From Marinobacter sediminum (GTDB taxonomy: Bacteria; Pseudomonadota; Gammaproteobacteria; Pseudomonadales; Oleiphilaceae), in assembly GCF_016820575.1 (NCBI RefSeq), contig NZ_JAEMQH010000002.1:927305-991304 (forward strand): a stretch of 64,000 nt of DNA. The letters are read 5' to 3'. The translations under genes and the position numbers were made by a program. Of the stretch, positions 8,209 through 16,508 are shown one piece after another (positions within the stretch are counted from its first letter, which is position 1; each line of letters starts with the position of its first letter). Below the pieces are notes generated by a model that did not search any database, was not told the origin of the DNA, and was given only the letters and a program-made list of their open reading frames with translations.

Positions 8209-9321
8209 TTAGGTGAAGTCTCGGCCCGGGAAGGTAGCCTCTTTCCGCTCATCCGCCAGCCTCTGGCGTTCAGCCAATTCATCGGCGTCATTCTTCGGCA
8301 CTTGCCATCCCTGAAGGTTTTCCTCAATTAGCTGCACCAGCGCCTCGATATGACCGGGCGTGGCATTCAGAGCAGGAATGTAGCTGAAGGCCTTGCCGCC
8401 GTTCTCTATAAAGTATTCACGGTTTTCCTCGTCGATTTCCTCAACGGTTTCCAGGCAGTCGGACGAAAAGCCGGGGCAGAACACATCAATGGAGTGTACG
8501 CCTTTGCCTGGCAGGGCCTTCAGCGTCTCGTCGGTGTAGGGCTTTAGCCACTCCTCCCGGCCAAATCGGGACTGGAAGGTGGTGAGGTAATCTTCGCTGC
8601 TCAAGCCGAGACGCTCCGCTAGCAGGCGTGAGGTCTTGTGGCACTCGCAATGGTAGGGGTCGCCCTTCAACAGGTATTTCAGGGGCACACCATGATAGGA
8701 CAGCACCAGCTTGTCGTTGCGGCCATGGTTGGCCCAGTGCGACTCAATGTGCCGCGCCATGGCTTCGATGTAGGGCGGGTAATCGGGGTAGTGCGCGACA
8801 AACCGGAAGTCCGGTAGCCAGCGGCGCTTGGCGAAATCCTTGGCTACGGCGTCAAAGGTCGAGGCCGAGGTCGAAGCCGAATACTGAGGGTACAGCGGCA
8901 GTACCAGTAGCTTGCGTACGCCCTGTTCCTGCATTTCATCCAGCACCTTGGAGATCGCTGGGTTGCCGTAGCGCATGGCAAACCCTACCACCACATTGGG
9001 GCCATACTTCTGTTTCAGTGCCTCTCGGATGCCTTCTGCTTGCTTGGCGGTGTGGGTGAGAAGGGGAGAGCCTTCCGGTTGCCAAACGCCCGCGTAGGCC
9101 TTCGCACTGCGCTTGGGGCGAATCCTCAGAATGACACCGTGCAGAATTAGCCACCACAGCGGGCGGGGCAGTTCTACAACGCGCGGATCTGAGAGGAATT
9201 CAGCCAGATAGCGCCGGAGTGCGGACGGCGTTGGTGCATCCGGAGTGCCCAAGTTGGTAACAAGCACGCCAAGCCTCTCCGGCTGACTGTGGCTGAAGTT
9301 CTCAGAGCCTTTGAACTGCAT
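8209..9321 (-). CDS. hemH: Ferrochelatase HemH
   Basis: A 370-residue ferrochelatase that inserts Fe2+ into protoporphyrin IX, the last step of protoheme synthesis, at the inner face of the membrane. Family motifs are clear: GVLVTNLGTPDAPT near the start, YHGVPLKYLLKGDPYH (catalytic histidine region), TFQSRFGREEWLKPYT and CPGFSSDCLETVEEI. It is the last gene of a leftward group, 41 bp after the DUF442 gene. The C-terminal 30 residues are charged and unusual but do not disrupt the core. Confidence 0.96.
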   Translation of the reverse strand: MQFKGSENFSHSQPERLGVLVTNLGTPDAPTPSALRRYLAEFLSDPRVVELPRPLWWLILHGVILRIRPKRSAKAYAGVWQPEGSPLLTHTAKQAEGIREALKQKYGPNVVVGFAMRYGNPAISKVLDEMQEQGVRKLLVLPLYPQYSASTSASTFDAVAKDFAKRRWLPDFRFVAHYPDYPPYIEAMARHIESHWANHGRNDKLVLSYHGVPLKYLLKGDPYHCECHKTSRLLAERLGLSSEDYLTTFQSRFGREEWLKPYTDETLKALPGKGVHSIDVFCPGFSSDCLETVEEIDEENREYFIENGGKAFSYIPALNATPGHIEALVQLIEENLQGWQVPKNDADELAERQRLADERKEATFPGRDFT

Positions 9322-9362
9322 AGGTAATTCCTGATTGGTCGTGTGGCTAGGGGCAGATCCGA

Positions 9363-9794
9363 CTATTTGTTGAGGTCGGCTTGCTGGGCCATACGGGATG
9401 CCAGTCCGCTGATGTCGTAGCCGGCGTTGCGAGCTTTGGAGACAATATCCTGGGCTGACGAATCGCGCGCCGCACTCAATGCCCAGAGCACCGCGCTGCG
9501 GGTTCCCGATCGGCAGAAGGCCAATACGGGTTTGTCTGCTTCGCGGATCATTGGCGCGAACTGATCGATGTCGGCATCGGTAATGTGCCCGGATTCCACC
9601 GGCATAAAGACCCAGCTGAGTCCATGCTCCTGCGCCGCCGCTTCAAGGTCGGCCATGGCCGGCTGACCAAATTCTTCCTGATCTGGGCGATTGGCAACCA
9701 GTGTTTTGTACCCGAGTCTCGCGATCTCGGCGACGTCATTCGCAGTGATTTGCGGTGCCACTGAGATGGTGTCGTCTATCTTTCTGATATCCAT
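9363..9794 (-). CDS. TIGR01244/DUF442 family phosphatase-like sulfurtransferase
   Basis: A 143-residue protein resembling the DUF442 (beta-lactamase hydrolase-like) domain, a tyrosine-phosphatase-like fold with the loop FCRSGTRS (cysteine plus arginine of the C-x5-R type). Such domains occur fused or linked to persulfide dioxygenases and YeeE/YedE transporters in sulfide-detoxification loci. Here it lies between the YeeE/YedE pair and hemH on one strand. The role in sulfur handling is inferred from context; phosphatase activity is untested. Confidence 0.82.
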   Translation of the reverse strand: MDIRKIDDTISVAPQITANDVAEIARLGYKTLVANRPDQEEFGQPAMADLEAAAQEHGLSWVFMPVESGHITDADIDQFAPMIREADKPVLAFCRSGTRSAVLWALSAARDSSAQDIVSKARNAGYDISGLASRMAQQADLNK

Positions 9795-9891
9795 TAATTA
9801 CTGCCTCCGAAAACGCTGTTGAATCTAACTCTATGATCGCACAGACCACTGTGAGTGTCAGAGCGGTCGGGTATCAAGTTAGCAGAATTGA

Positions 9892-10317
9892 TCAGGTTTT
9901 TACGCGCTGTCGTTCGATCAGCTCAAACACCGCCATGCCTGCCACCATGGCTACGACAAAAACCGCCGCTTTGATCTCACCAGCGCCCAAAGCAACCAGT
10001 CCCGGTCCAGGGCAGAAGCCGGCGATTCCCCAGCCCACCCCAAAGCTGAGACCGCCGATAATCAGACGCTTGTCGATGTGGGTGCTGGTCGGAATTTTCA
10101 TCGAAAAGCCAAGAAAAGACAGTGTGCGCCGGCGCGCAACAGCGAACGCGACGACCCCGACGATAATGGCACCTGCCATAACTAAGGCCAGAGACGGATC
10201 CCAGAGCCCGGCGATGTCCAGGAATCCGAGTACTTTTTCAGGGTTGGCCATACCGGAAATAATTAGCCCTAAACCGAAGATCAGCCCGGCGAACAGCGAT
10301 GCAAGGTTGTATTTCAT
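9892..10317 (-). CDS. YeeE/YedE-type membrane protein, second half-size subunit (DUF6691-like)
   Basis: A 141-residue protein with four predicted membrane segments and the motif GWGIAGFCPGPGLVALGAG, whose cysteine matches sulfur-conducting YeeE/YedE (PmpB-like) proteins. Half-size YeeE subunits usually act as pairs, and the partner lies 4 bp upstream. The pair probably moves a sulfur species such as thiosulfate or sulfide equivalents across the inner membrane. Confidence 0.85.
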   Translation of the reverse strand: MKYNLASLFAGLIFGLGLIISGMANPEKVLGFLDIAGLWDPSLALVMAGAIIVGVVAFAVARRRTLSFLGFSMKIPTSTHIDKRLIIGGLSFGVGWGIAGFCPGPGLVALGAGEIKAAVFVVAMVAGMAVFELIERQRVKT

Positions 10318-10321
10318 GGTG

Positions 10322-10759
10322 TCAGGCTCCCAGTAGATGGCGAATGATGTAAACGGTGATGAAGCCGGCAGCCATAAAGCTCAGCGTTGCCACCAAAGAT
10401 CGAAGAGACAGGCGCGAAAGCCCACACACGCCGTGACCGCTGGTGCAGCCCGAGCCGTAACGGGTGCCCACGCCCACCAACAGGCCAGCAATGACAAGGC
10501 TGGGATAACCCGCGTTGATCTCAATGGGAGGCAGGTCCGCCACCATGAGCCAGGCTAACGGAGCACCAATCAGTCCGGCCATGAAGGCAAGCCGCCAGAC
10601 AATGTCGCCGCGGGAGGGTGAGAGAAGCCCGCCTAAAATGCCGCTTATGCCTGCAATTCGGCCATTGAGCAGTAGGAACAGGGCAGCAGCGAGGCCAATC
10701 AGCAGTCCGCCTGCCAGGGCCGTCCAGGGCGTAAAGTCGCTCCAGGCAACGTCGATCAT
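10322..10759 (-). CDS. YeeE/YedE-type membrane protein, first half-size subunit
   Basis: A 145-residue protein with four membrane segments and the signature GSGCTSGHGVCGLSR, carrying the two conserved cysteines of YeeE/YedE sulfur transporters. The start at 10759 (MIDVAWSDFTPW) follows GGAGACTCCCA; the open frame runs on to 10891 but that stretch crosses a terminator hairpin and is unlikely to be translated. It is first gene of the leftward YeeE-YeeE-DUF442-hemH group. Confidence 0.87.
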   Translation of the reverse strand: MIDVAWSDFTPWTALAGGLLIGLAAALFLLLNGRIAGISGILGGLLSPSRGDIVWRLAFMAGLIGAPLAWLMVADLPPIEINAGYPSLVIAGLLVGVGTRYGSGCTSGHGVCGLSRLSLRSLVATLSFMAAGFITVYIIRHLLGA

Positions 10760-10824
10760 TGGGAGTCTCCAGGGAGTGAAAAATGAGCTTTCGAAAATCA
10801 GGTGTGAAGGCGGAAGATAGTAGC

Positions 10825-10851
10825 AAAAAAAGCCCGGCGTGTGGGCCGGGC
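10825..10851 (-). terminator. Orphan rho-independent terminator 5' of the YeeE/YedE pair
   Basis: On the minus strand GCCCGGC/GCCGGGC (10845-10851 with 10832-10838) is followed by seven T residues (A-run 10825-10831 on plus). No leftward gene ends upstream of it: the next gene to the right, the phasin, points away. It therefore ends either a small RNA or a prematurely terminated leader of the YeeE transcript. Confidence 0.8.
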
Positions 10852-10916
10852 AGAGGCGTGCGAGTAGTATCCATGAAAGACTTCCAGACAAACCGGCGTC
10901 AGCAGGGACGTCGGTA
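10825..10916 (-). ncRNA. Candidate small RNA or attenuated leader
   Basis: A minus-strand promoter-like pair TTGAAG (plus 10945-10950) and AATACT (plus 10923-10928), 16 bp apart, would start a transcript near 10916 that ends at the terminator after about 92 nt. The stretch holds no credible open frame. I do not recognise an Rfam family. It could be a trans-acting RNA or a leader controlling the YeeE/YedE-DUF442-hemH genes by read-through. Confidence 0.3.
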
Positions 10917-11104
10917 TAGGCAAGTATTGTCTATATTTTAAACACTTCAAGCCGCAGCCAAGTTCGTTTGAAAACATTTTGTCATATGGAATGCCTGTTT
11001 ATACTGCGACCTGTTCCGGTGCGGCTTTCAGGCCCACTGAAATTGGATTCGCGGTGTAATATACTGGGCATCCATCGTAATTTTTAATCCCCTGAGGTTT
11101 GAGC

Positions 11105-11515
11105 ATGTCTGACGAGAACGACAAAAAGCCGGAGAACGATCCGCAACTGGCCGCAAAGATCAAAGATTCTGCGCGCCAGATCTGGCTGGCCGGCCTCGGG
11201 GCTTACACCAAGGCCGAAGAAGACACCGGTAAATTCTTTGAGCGCCTGGTTCAAGAGGGTGAGCAGCTCGAGAACAAAACACGCGGTGTCGTAGAAAAGC
11301 AGATCAAGACGGTGGAAGACCGGGTTGGCGGAGTGCGCGAACGCGCCACAGGGACCTGGGATAAACTCGAGACCCTGTTCGACGAGCGGGTGTCTGGTGC
11401 ATTGCGTCGCTTGGGCATTCATCGTCGTGAAGAAATTGAGGCGCTGGAACACCGTATTACGGCACTCGAAGCGGAACTGCAGCGTCTGCGGGGCGACCGC
11501 GACGAAGAAGAGTGA
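11105..11515 (+). CDS. Phasin (PhaI-type polyhydroxyalkanoate granule protein)
   Basis: A 136-residue, highly charged helical protein with ARQIWLAGLGAYTKAEEDTGKFFERLVQEG, the hallmark of the PhaI/PhaF phasin family that coats polyhydroxyalkanoate granules. The C-terminus (residues 105-136) is a predicted coiled coil. The ATG at 11105 has GAGG upstream. The convergent neighbour encodes a PhaD-like regulator, 41 bp away, which supports a granule role. A shorter in-frame extension from a TTG at 11099 adds only two residues. Confidence 0.88.
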   Translation: MSDENDKKPENDPQLAAKIKDSARQIWLAGLGAYTKAEEDTGKFFERLVQEGEQLENKTRGVVEKQIKTVEDRVGGVRERATGTWDKLETLFDERVSGALRRLGIHRREEIEALEHRITALEAELQRLRGDRDEEE

Positions 11516-11556
11516 TTTAGTGGGCTAGAGTTGGCCTAGAGAGAATTGGGCTATAG

Positions 11557-12186
11557 CTACAGATAGTCGCGACTAACCAGGCGGGCATGGGCCTGCTCGT
11601 CTGGGGCGAGGTATGGAATCATCAGATTCATCATTTGGTAAACGCCACGGCCCGGATCCACCTTATCCCTGTTGTCGAGATGGGATAGGGTGTCAAAACT
11701 TCCCCAATAACATGCGGTTAGGGTAAGTTGTTCACATAGCGAGTCAAGCTGTTCAGCCTCAATGCCCATCTTTTCCTGACGCCGGAAGCTTTCACAGATC
11801 ACCCGGAACGCAGCGGTCTTCTTTTTCAGTAGTCGTTTAAAGCGTACCTGCAACTGATCATAGCGGGACAGGATATTGACCAGATCCTGATAGATAAAAC
11901 GATACCGCGCAACGGCTTCAAACAGCAGGTGCAGGAAAAAGCTCTGCTGGTCGAGGCTGATGTCAACGTCCTCAGGTACCGCCAGCAGGTCCAGCATTTC
12001 CTCCTCGAAATGGCCAAACAGCTCCTCAACGATGTCCCCCTTACTCTTGAAGTGGTAGTAAAGGTTGCCCGGACTGATGTCCATCTCGTCAGAGATCAGC
12101 AGGGTTGTCACATTGGGTTCCCCGACCGTGTTGAACAGTGCCAGGCTGGTGTCGAGGATGCGATCGCGTGTCTTTATTTTGGCCAT
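11557..12186 (-). CDS. TetR family regulator, PhaD-like
   Basis: A 209-residue TetR-type protein whose helix-turn-helix (MDISPGNLYYHFKSKGDIVEEL, about residues 34-55) and opening MAKIKTRDRILDTSLALFN resemble PhaD, the TetR-like activator of polyhydroxyalkanoate genes in Pseudomonas. The adjacent phasin gene supports this. The ligand domain differs enough that another lipid-responsive role is possible. The ATG at 12186 starts the usual TetR N-terminus. Confidence 0.8.
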   Translation of the reverse strand: MAKIKTRDRILDTSLALFNTVGEPNVTTLLISDEMDISPGNLYYHFKSKGDIVEELFGHFEEEMLDLLAVPEDVDISLDQQSFFLHLLFEAVARYRFIYQDLVNILSRYDQLQVRFKRLLKKKTAAFRVICESFRRQEKMGIEAEQLDSLCEQLTLTACYWGSFDTLSHLDNRDKVDPGRGVYQMMNLMIPYLAPDEQAHARLVSRDYL

Positions 12187-12204
12187 GTTGCGGACAATCC
12201 GGTC

Positions 12205-13017
12205 CTAGAGTTCGATACTCGCCCATACAGGGCAGTGATCCGAGGGGCGTTCCATTCCGCGGATGTCATAGGATACGCCAGCCTTTGTGGCCTTGGGCAA
12301 CAAGCTATCGCTGGCCATGATCAGGTCGATGCGCAGCCCTCGTCGGGGCTCACGCTCAAAGCCTTTGCTGCGGTAATCAAACCAGCTGAAGGTGTCAGCC
12401 TCATCCGGATGCAGGTGCCGGAACACATCGGTATAGCCACGAGCCTCAACCTGACCCAGCCACTCCCGTTCTTCAGGCAGAAAGCTGCACTTGCCGGTTC
12501 TGAGCCATCGTTTGGCGTTGTCAGCGCCGATCCCAATGTCCTTGTCCGTTGGCGAGATGTTCATGTCGCCCATTAACACTACGTGGCCACCCTGTTGCTT
12601 GAGTTCATCAAGGTAGGCCATCAGGTCGGCGTAGAACTTCTCTTTCGCGGGGAACTTGACGGGGTGGTCGCGGCTTTCGCCCTGGGGGAAGTAGCCGTTT
12701 ATAACGGTGAGGCGCTCACCGTTCACCGTGAAGCGTCCAGTGATCAAGCGTCGTTGGGAGTCTTCACCGTCTGACGAATAGCCCTTGATGACCTCGTCAG
12801 GCTCCATCCGGGACAGCAGGGCCACGCCATAATGGGTTTTCTGGCCATGGAAATGCACGTGGTAGCCCAACTCGCGGATGGCCTCCACGGGAAACTCCTC
12901 GTCCCGAACCTTGGTCTCCTGAAGGCCGATAAAGTCGGGGTTCAGGCTCGCGATCACCGCTTCGAGCTGGTGCAGGCGAGTGCGGATACTGTTGACGTTA
13001 AACGACACGAACATCAT
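12205..13017 (-). CDS. xthA: Exodeoxyribonuclease III
   Basis: A 270-residue member of the AP endonuclease family that nicks DNA 5' of abasic sites and trims 3' ends in base-excision repair. Visible motifs are LQETKV (catalytic Glu), GDMNISPTD (Asp/Asn), RIDLIMAS and the terminal SDHCPVW (catalytic His). The start MMFVSFNVNSI aligns with E. coli MKFVSFNINGL at the ATG 13017; a GTG six bases further upstream (13023) has a better-spaced GGAG and cannot be excluded. It lies 18 bp from the regulator gene, same strand. Confidence 0.95.
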   Translation of the reverse strand: MMFVSFNVNSIRTRLHQLEAVIASLNPDFIGLQETKVRDEEFPVEAIRELGYHVHFHGQKTHYGVALLSRMEPDEVIKGYSSDGEDSQRRLITGRFTVNGERLTVINGYFPQGESRDHPVKFPAKEKFYADLMAYLDELKQQGGHVVLMGDMNISPTDKDIGIGADNAKRWLRTGKCSFLPEEREWLGQVEARGYTDVFRHLHPDEADTFSWFDYRSKGFEREPRRGLRIDLIMASDSLLPKATKAGVSYDIRGMERPSDHCPVWASIEL

Positions 13018-13098
13018 GGGCACTGGGTCTCCGGCGTTGGTTCCGCCCGGAGTTTAACACATTGAATGCCGGGGTATTCCTTGGCTCAGGCGACAGTT

Positions 13099-13845
13099 TT
13101 ATGGAGTGAGAGCGCAATCCGGGTATTTTTCGACCGCATAACGAATGTGTGCGGTGTGGTTGGTGTCGAGGTTTTTCCGAATGTTGGTGAGGCCGTAATA
13201 GTCGGTTAGGGCGCCGTCGGCGTTGTAGCCGAGAATGATGGGTTCCACCAAAAACCGCAGCACGATGCCGGTGGCGCGGATTTGTAGTACATGATCAGAC
13301 ACCACCCTGGCGCTTTCTACAGGCTCAAGGACAAATGCGTAGTGCTCGCCCCGCGTCGGCGCCAGGAACCGAAACTCTACTGATTTGCCATTGGTTACTT
13401 CGCCCCAGTGCTGCCGGACAAAGGTGTCGAAGCCTGCGTCCACCACCACGTCCTGGTTGTAGGTAACGTCATAACGTTTGAGTTCTTTGCTCGCCTTCTG
13501 CCACTCAATAGCAAGGCTGCTCGGAGACGGATACCGAATCGAAAGCGATTCGCTGAAATCAGGCTGGAGAAACTCGACGGTTGGGCGGATGACCGATTCC
13601 GGATAGGCCAAGTCCTTTGAAGCGAAGGTTTCATCCGCCTCTGGGCGATAATAGCCAATCTGGTGTTCTTGGGGCTGGAACACGCCTTCCTGACAAGTAC
13701 CAGTCACCCGGTGTTTCTCCTGGTAGAGAGTAGACCCGGTTTCGGTTTTTGCTGTACCAGTAAACTCCATGTCGGCCGCCAGCACAGGCATAACCGCCAA
13801 GGAAACCACCGAGCAGATCAGCGCCTTGATGGGTGTCCTGTTCAT
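13099..13845 (-). CDS. Exported protein of unknown function, last gene of the lipid operon
   Basis: A 248-residue protein with a Sec signal peptide (MNRTPIKALICSVVSLAVMPVLAAD) and a mixed alpha/beta body, hence periplasmic. I recognise no family. Its ATG overlaps the DUF2878 stop (ATGA), so translation is coupled to the lipid-modification operon, suggesting a part in handling or sensing the modified lipid. The long open frame running upstream to 14154 is a shadow of the DUF2878 gene. Confidence 0.75.
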   Translation of the reverse strand: MNRTPIKALICSVVSLAVMPVLAADMEFTGTAKTETGSTLYQEKHRVTGTCQEGVFQPQEHQIGYYRPEADETFASKDLAYPESVIRPTVEFLQPDFSESLSIRYPSPSSLAIEWQKASKELKRYDVTYNQDVVVDAGFDTFVRQHWGEVTNGKSVEFRFLAPTRGEHYAFVLEPVESARVVSDHVLQIRATGIVLRFLVEPIILGYNADGALTDYYGLTNIRKNLDTNHTAHIRYAVEKYPDCALTP

Positions 13846-14363
13846 GGCTGAAGCTCCGGATACAGCGAATTTCTGAGGAACAACAACAGTGGGAACACCA
13901 CCAGCCAGCCAACTGCCAAGGCAATCAGCGACGGAATCAGCGCGGGTAATGTGACTGCACCGAGCTGGGCGGCAGACCAGTAGGCAAACGGCCCCGCCAT
14001 CGGCGCCAGCACGAAGGGTAGCCAGGTTTTCCGGCCGATCCAGCTCAGGGAATGGTTCAGGGTGGTCATAAAAATGGCCCAGATTGCCACCAGCCACGGT
14101 GGTGTTAAAAACACCTCGCCGTCCACGCTCGCCAAAATGCCGGTACGGAACCATAGCAAGTCCAGGGCGGCCCCAAGGACCGTGCCCAGGCCAATGAATT
14201 GGAGTTCGCTCATTCGCTTTTGGCTGACCAGCACAAAGTGCAGCACCAGGAAGGCCAGCACCAGCCCGACCGCTGCCAGGCCCGGATACAGGACACAGAT
14301 CAGCCAGCCGGTTTGGAAAACGACAAAGTTCAAGACATTGCGGGCGGTTTCTGAGCGGATCAT
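13842..14363 (-). CDS. DUF2878 family membrane protein
   Basis: A 173-residue protein with five or six hydrophobic segments resembling DUF2878, a family that commonly accompanies cyclopropane-synthase-like and DUF1365 genes in proteobacteria. It overlaps the stop of the cyclopropane-synthase-like gene by 4 bp. Its biochemical role is unknown; the membrane location fits a job in phospholipid remodelling. Confidence 0.82.
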   Translation of the reverse strand: MIRSETARNVLNFVVFQTGWLICVLYPGLAAVGLVLAFLVLHFVLVSQKRMSELQFIGLGTVLGAALDLLWFRTGILASVDGEVFLTPPWLVAIWAIFMTTLNHSLSWIGRKTWLPFVLAPMAGPFAYWSAAQLGAVTLPALIPSLIALAVGWLVVFPLLLFLRNSLYPELQP

Positions 14364-15634
14364 AGGCTTAGGATGTTCGCTCGTTTGTTGCCAGGCTTAG
14401 CCAGCAGAATCTGTGAGACACCGATGGCGCGTTCGCTGAAGCCGGCCTCGCAGTAGGCAAAGTAAAAATGCCACAGGCGCCGGAACGCCAGGTCATAACC
14501 GGCGCTGTCCAGCTCATCGGATTGGGCCATGAACCGTTCACACCAGTCCTTCAACGTGCGGGCGTAATGGAAGCCAATGTCTTCGGCGTGAGTCAGTACC
14601 AGGTTGCTCTGGTTGCGCACGGACTCAAGAATGGCGCCGAATGAGGGGATGAAACTCCCCGGGAAGATGAAGCGCTGGATGAAATCCACGTTGGACAGCG
14701 CGCGCACGTAACGCTGCTCCGGCATGTTGATGGCCTGAATTAGCGCCAGTCCGTCCGGCTTCAATAGGCCGCTGACCTGGGCAATGTAGCTATCCAGGAA
14801 CTGGGGGCCAACGGCTTCGATCATTTCTATGGAGACCAGTTTGTCGAATTGGCCTTCCAGATCCCGGTAATCGTCAAACAACAGGGTAATCTGCTCCTGC
14901 AGGCCTTCTTCCACCACCCGGGCCTTCGCCAATTCCAGCTGTTCTTGGGAAATTGTGGTGGTGGTTACGTGACAGCCGAAGTGCTTGGCGGCATGAATCG
15001 CGAATCCGCCCCAGCCAGTGCCGATTTCGATGACCCGGTCACCGGGCTTCAAATCCAGCTTGCGGCAAATGGTGTTCAGCTTATGAACCGCCGCCTCTTC
15101 CAGGGTGGCTTCCTGAGAGGGGTAAATGGCTGATGAGTACATCATGGTGGGGTCGAGGAACCGTTCGAACAGGTCGTTGCCCAGGTCGTAGTGGGCGCTG
15201 ATGTTCTTCCTGGAGCCTTCCCGGGTATTCCGGTTGAGCCAGTGCAGGCCCTTCAGGGCAGGCTTGGTCACCCAGCTGTACCGATCTTCGAATTCGTTCA
15301 TTCGATCGACATTGCGGGTGAAGAAGCGCAGGAGAGCAACCAGATCTGGCGTAGACCAGTCGCCGCTTACATAGGCCTCGGCCGCGCCAATGCTGCCGCC
15401 GGTCAGCAGATCCCGCCAGGTGCTGTGATCATGAATGATCAGTTCTGCGGGTTGGTGCCGGGTGTCGCCATCTCCGAACACGAGATCCTCATAGCCGGAT
15501 TCCCGAACAGTCAGCAGGCCATCTTCAAGCCGGTTTAGCTGTTGTACGACCAGATTTCTGGCGATGCGACTAACTAATGGTTTGCTGTTCGCCCGCTCTT
15601 CGGTGGCCTGTACTGAAGTATTCAGGTTCTCCAT
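14360..15634 (-). CDS. Cyclopropane-fatty-acyl-phospholipid synthase family methyltransferase
   Basis: A 424-residue protein with the CFA-synthase layout: N-terminal lipid-binding region (about 30-130), then an S-adenosylmethionine-binding domain with VIEIGTGWGGFAIHAA and the family segment SIEMIEAVGPQFLDSY. It would methylate the double bond of an acyl chain in a membrane phospholipid. In this gene setting homologues have been linked to methylated or furan fatty acids as well as cyclopropanes, so the exact product is open. It overlaps the DUF1365 gene by 13 bp. Confidence 0.9.
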   Translation of the reverse strand: MENLNTSVQATEERANSKPLVSRIARNLVVQQLNRLEDGLLTVRESGYEDLVFGDGDTRHQPAELIIHDHSTWRDLLTGGSIGAAEAYVSGDWSTPDLVALLRFFTRNVDRMNEFEDRYSWVTKPALKGLHWLNRNTREGSRKNISAHYDLGNDLFERFLDPTMMYSSAIYPSQEATLEEAAVHKLNTICRKLDLKPGDRVIEIGTGWGGFAIHAAKHFGCHVTTTTISQEQLELAKARVVEEGLQEQITLLFDDYRDLEGQFDKLVSIEMIEAVGPQFLDSYIAQVSGLLKPDGLALIQAINMPEQRYVRALSNVDFIQRFIFPGSFIPSFGAILESVRNQSNLVLTHAEDIGFHYARTLKDWCERFMAQSDELDSAGYDLAFRRLWHFYFAYCEAGFSERAIGVSQILLAKPGNKRANILSL

Positions 15635-16506
15635 GAACTTACCCTTCCAGATTTATTGTTACTGCGTTCGGCACTGGTAACTTCCAGGCCGGCATCGCTG
15701 GCGCCCCGCTTGTGGGCTGGATTGTCTGCGGCAAGTTTGTCCGGGTGGGTGTAAAACGGCGCGCCTTTTACTTTCAGCTTCAGGGCGTGCCAGTAAATCC
15801 CGGCCGTCACCTTGACCGCCTCGAACGGAAACTTTCGCAAACTTCTATGTACTTCTTTACGGGTTAGGGGGGTGCGATGGACTACCAAGGTGGCATCAAA
15901 ATGCTTTTTTTCGGCTTCCAGCACATTCATGTGAATTCGGAGGTCGGGACCTTTGAAGCTGAATGTCCACTGGTAGTGTTGCTCCATGCCGTTGAACGGC
16001 GATACATGAAAGCGTTTGCTGAACTCAAACCGTTCACTGTGCCAACCCTGAGCGTTGGGGGCTTCGTTCAGTGTTTCCATGCAATACACATGGCGTTCGT
16101 GCCAGGGCGTATTGGAGATCTCGGCCATGATGACCTTCGGCACCGGGCCATCCAGCGGCTTATCGCCTGAGCGGTAACAGAAGTAGAAACTGACCGGGTT
16201 GAACACGTACCCAAAGTATCGAGGGTGGGTCACCAGCTCGATGGCTCCGTCGGGACGCCAGCCGGTGGCGGTTTCAACCTGATCGCGGACCGCTTCGGAG
16301 AGTGAGCCAGCCTCAGGTTGAAAATAGTCGCTGCGACGCAGTGACAGCCAGTTGAAGCGTTCCAGGGAAAACAGCGGGCTGGTCTGCGTAACCTGGTCCC
16401 ATTCGTCCAGATTCAGCGCTAGCATGCCCGTGCTGTACTGGAACTCGTGGCTGACCGGAAATTTCCGGCGGTGGCGAACTGTACCCTCAAGCCATTGGCT
16501 GTTCAC
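15622..16506 (-). CDS. DUF1365 family protein
   Basis: A 294-residue DUF1365 protein with HPRYFGYVFNPVSFYFCY and EVSNTPW-like (AEISNTPWHERH) motifs. The family is uncharacterised but almost always adjoins the FAD oxidase and cyclopropane-synthase genes, as here. It starts with GTG at 16506, supported by GGAG 8 nt upstream inside the end of the previous gene. The last 40 residues are charged and overlap the start of the next gene. Confidence 0.88.
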   Translation of the reverse strand: MNSQWLEGTVRHRRKFPVSHEFQYSTGMLALNLDEWDQVTQTSPLFSLERFNWLSLRRSDYFQPEAGSLSEAVRDQVETATGWRPDGAIELVTHPRYFGYVFNPVSFYFCYRSGDKPLDGPVPKVIMAEISNTPWHERHVYCMETLNEAPNAQGWHSERFEFSKRFHVSPFNGMEQHYQWTFSFKGPDLRIHMNVLEAEKKHFDATLVVHRTPLTRKEVHRSLRKFPFEAVKVTAGIYWHALKLKVKGAPFYTHPDKLAADNPAHKRGASDAGLEVTSAERSNNKSGRVSSWRT

Positions 16507-16508
16507 TG

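Noticed and set aside
5811..8209. Search for a repeat of the tRNA-Ser 3' end marking a genomic island
   Set aside because: No second copy of the tRNA 3' end was found downstream of the hydrolase, and no integrase is present.
10760..10891. In-frame extension of the first YeeE gene
   Set aside because: It runs through a strong terminator hairpin and lacks the membrane-protein start; the ATG at 10759 has a ribosome site.
13846..14154. Extended N-terminus of the exported protein of the lipid operon
   Set aside because: The stretch lies wholly inside the DUF2878 gene; the signal peptide begins at 13845.
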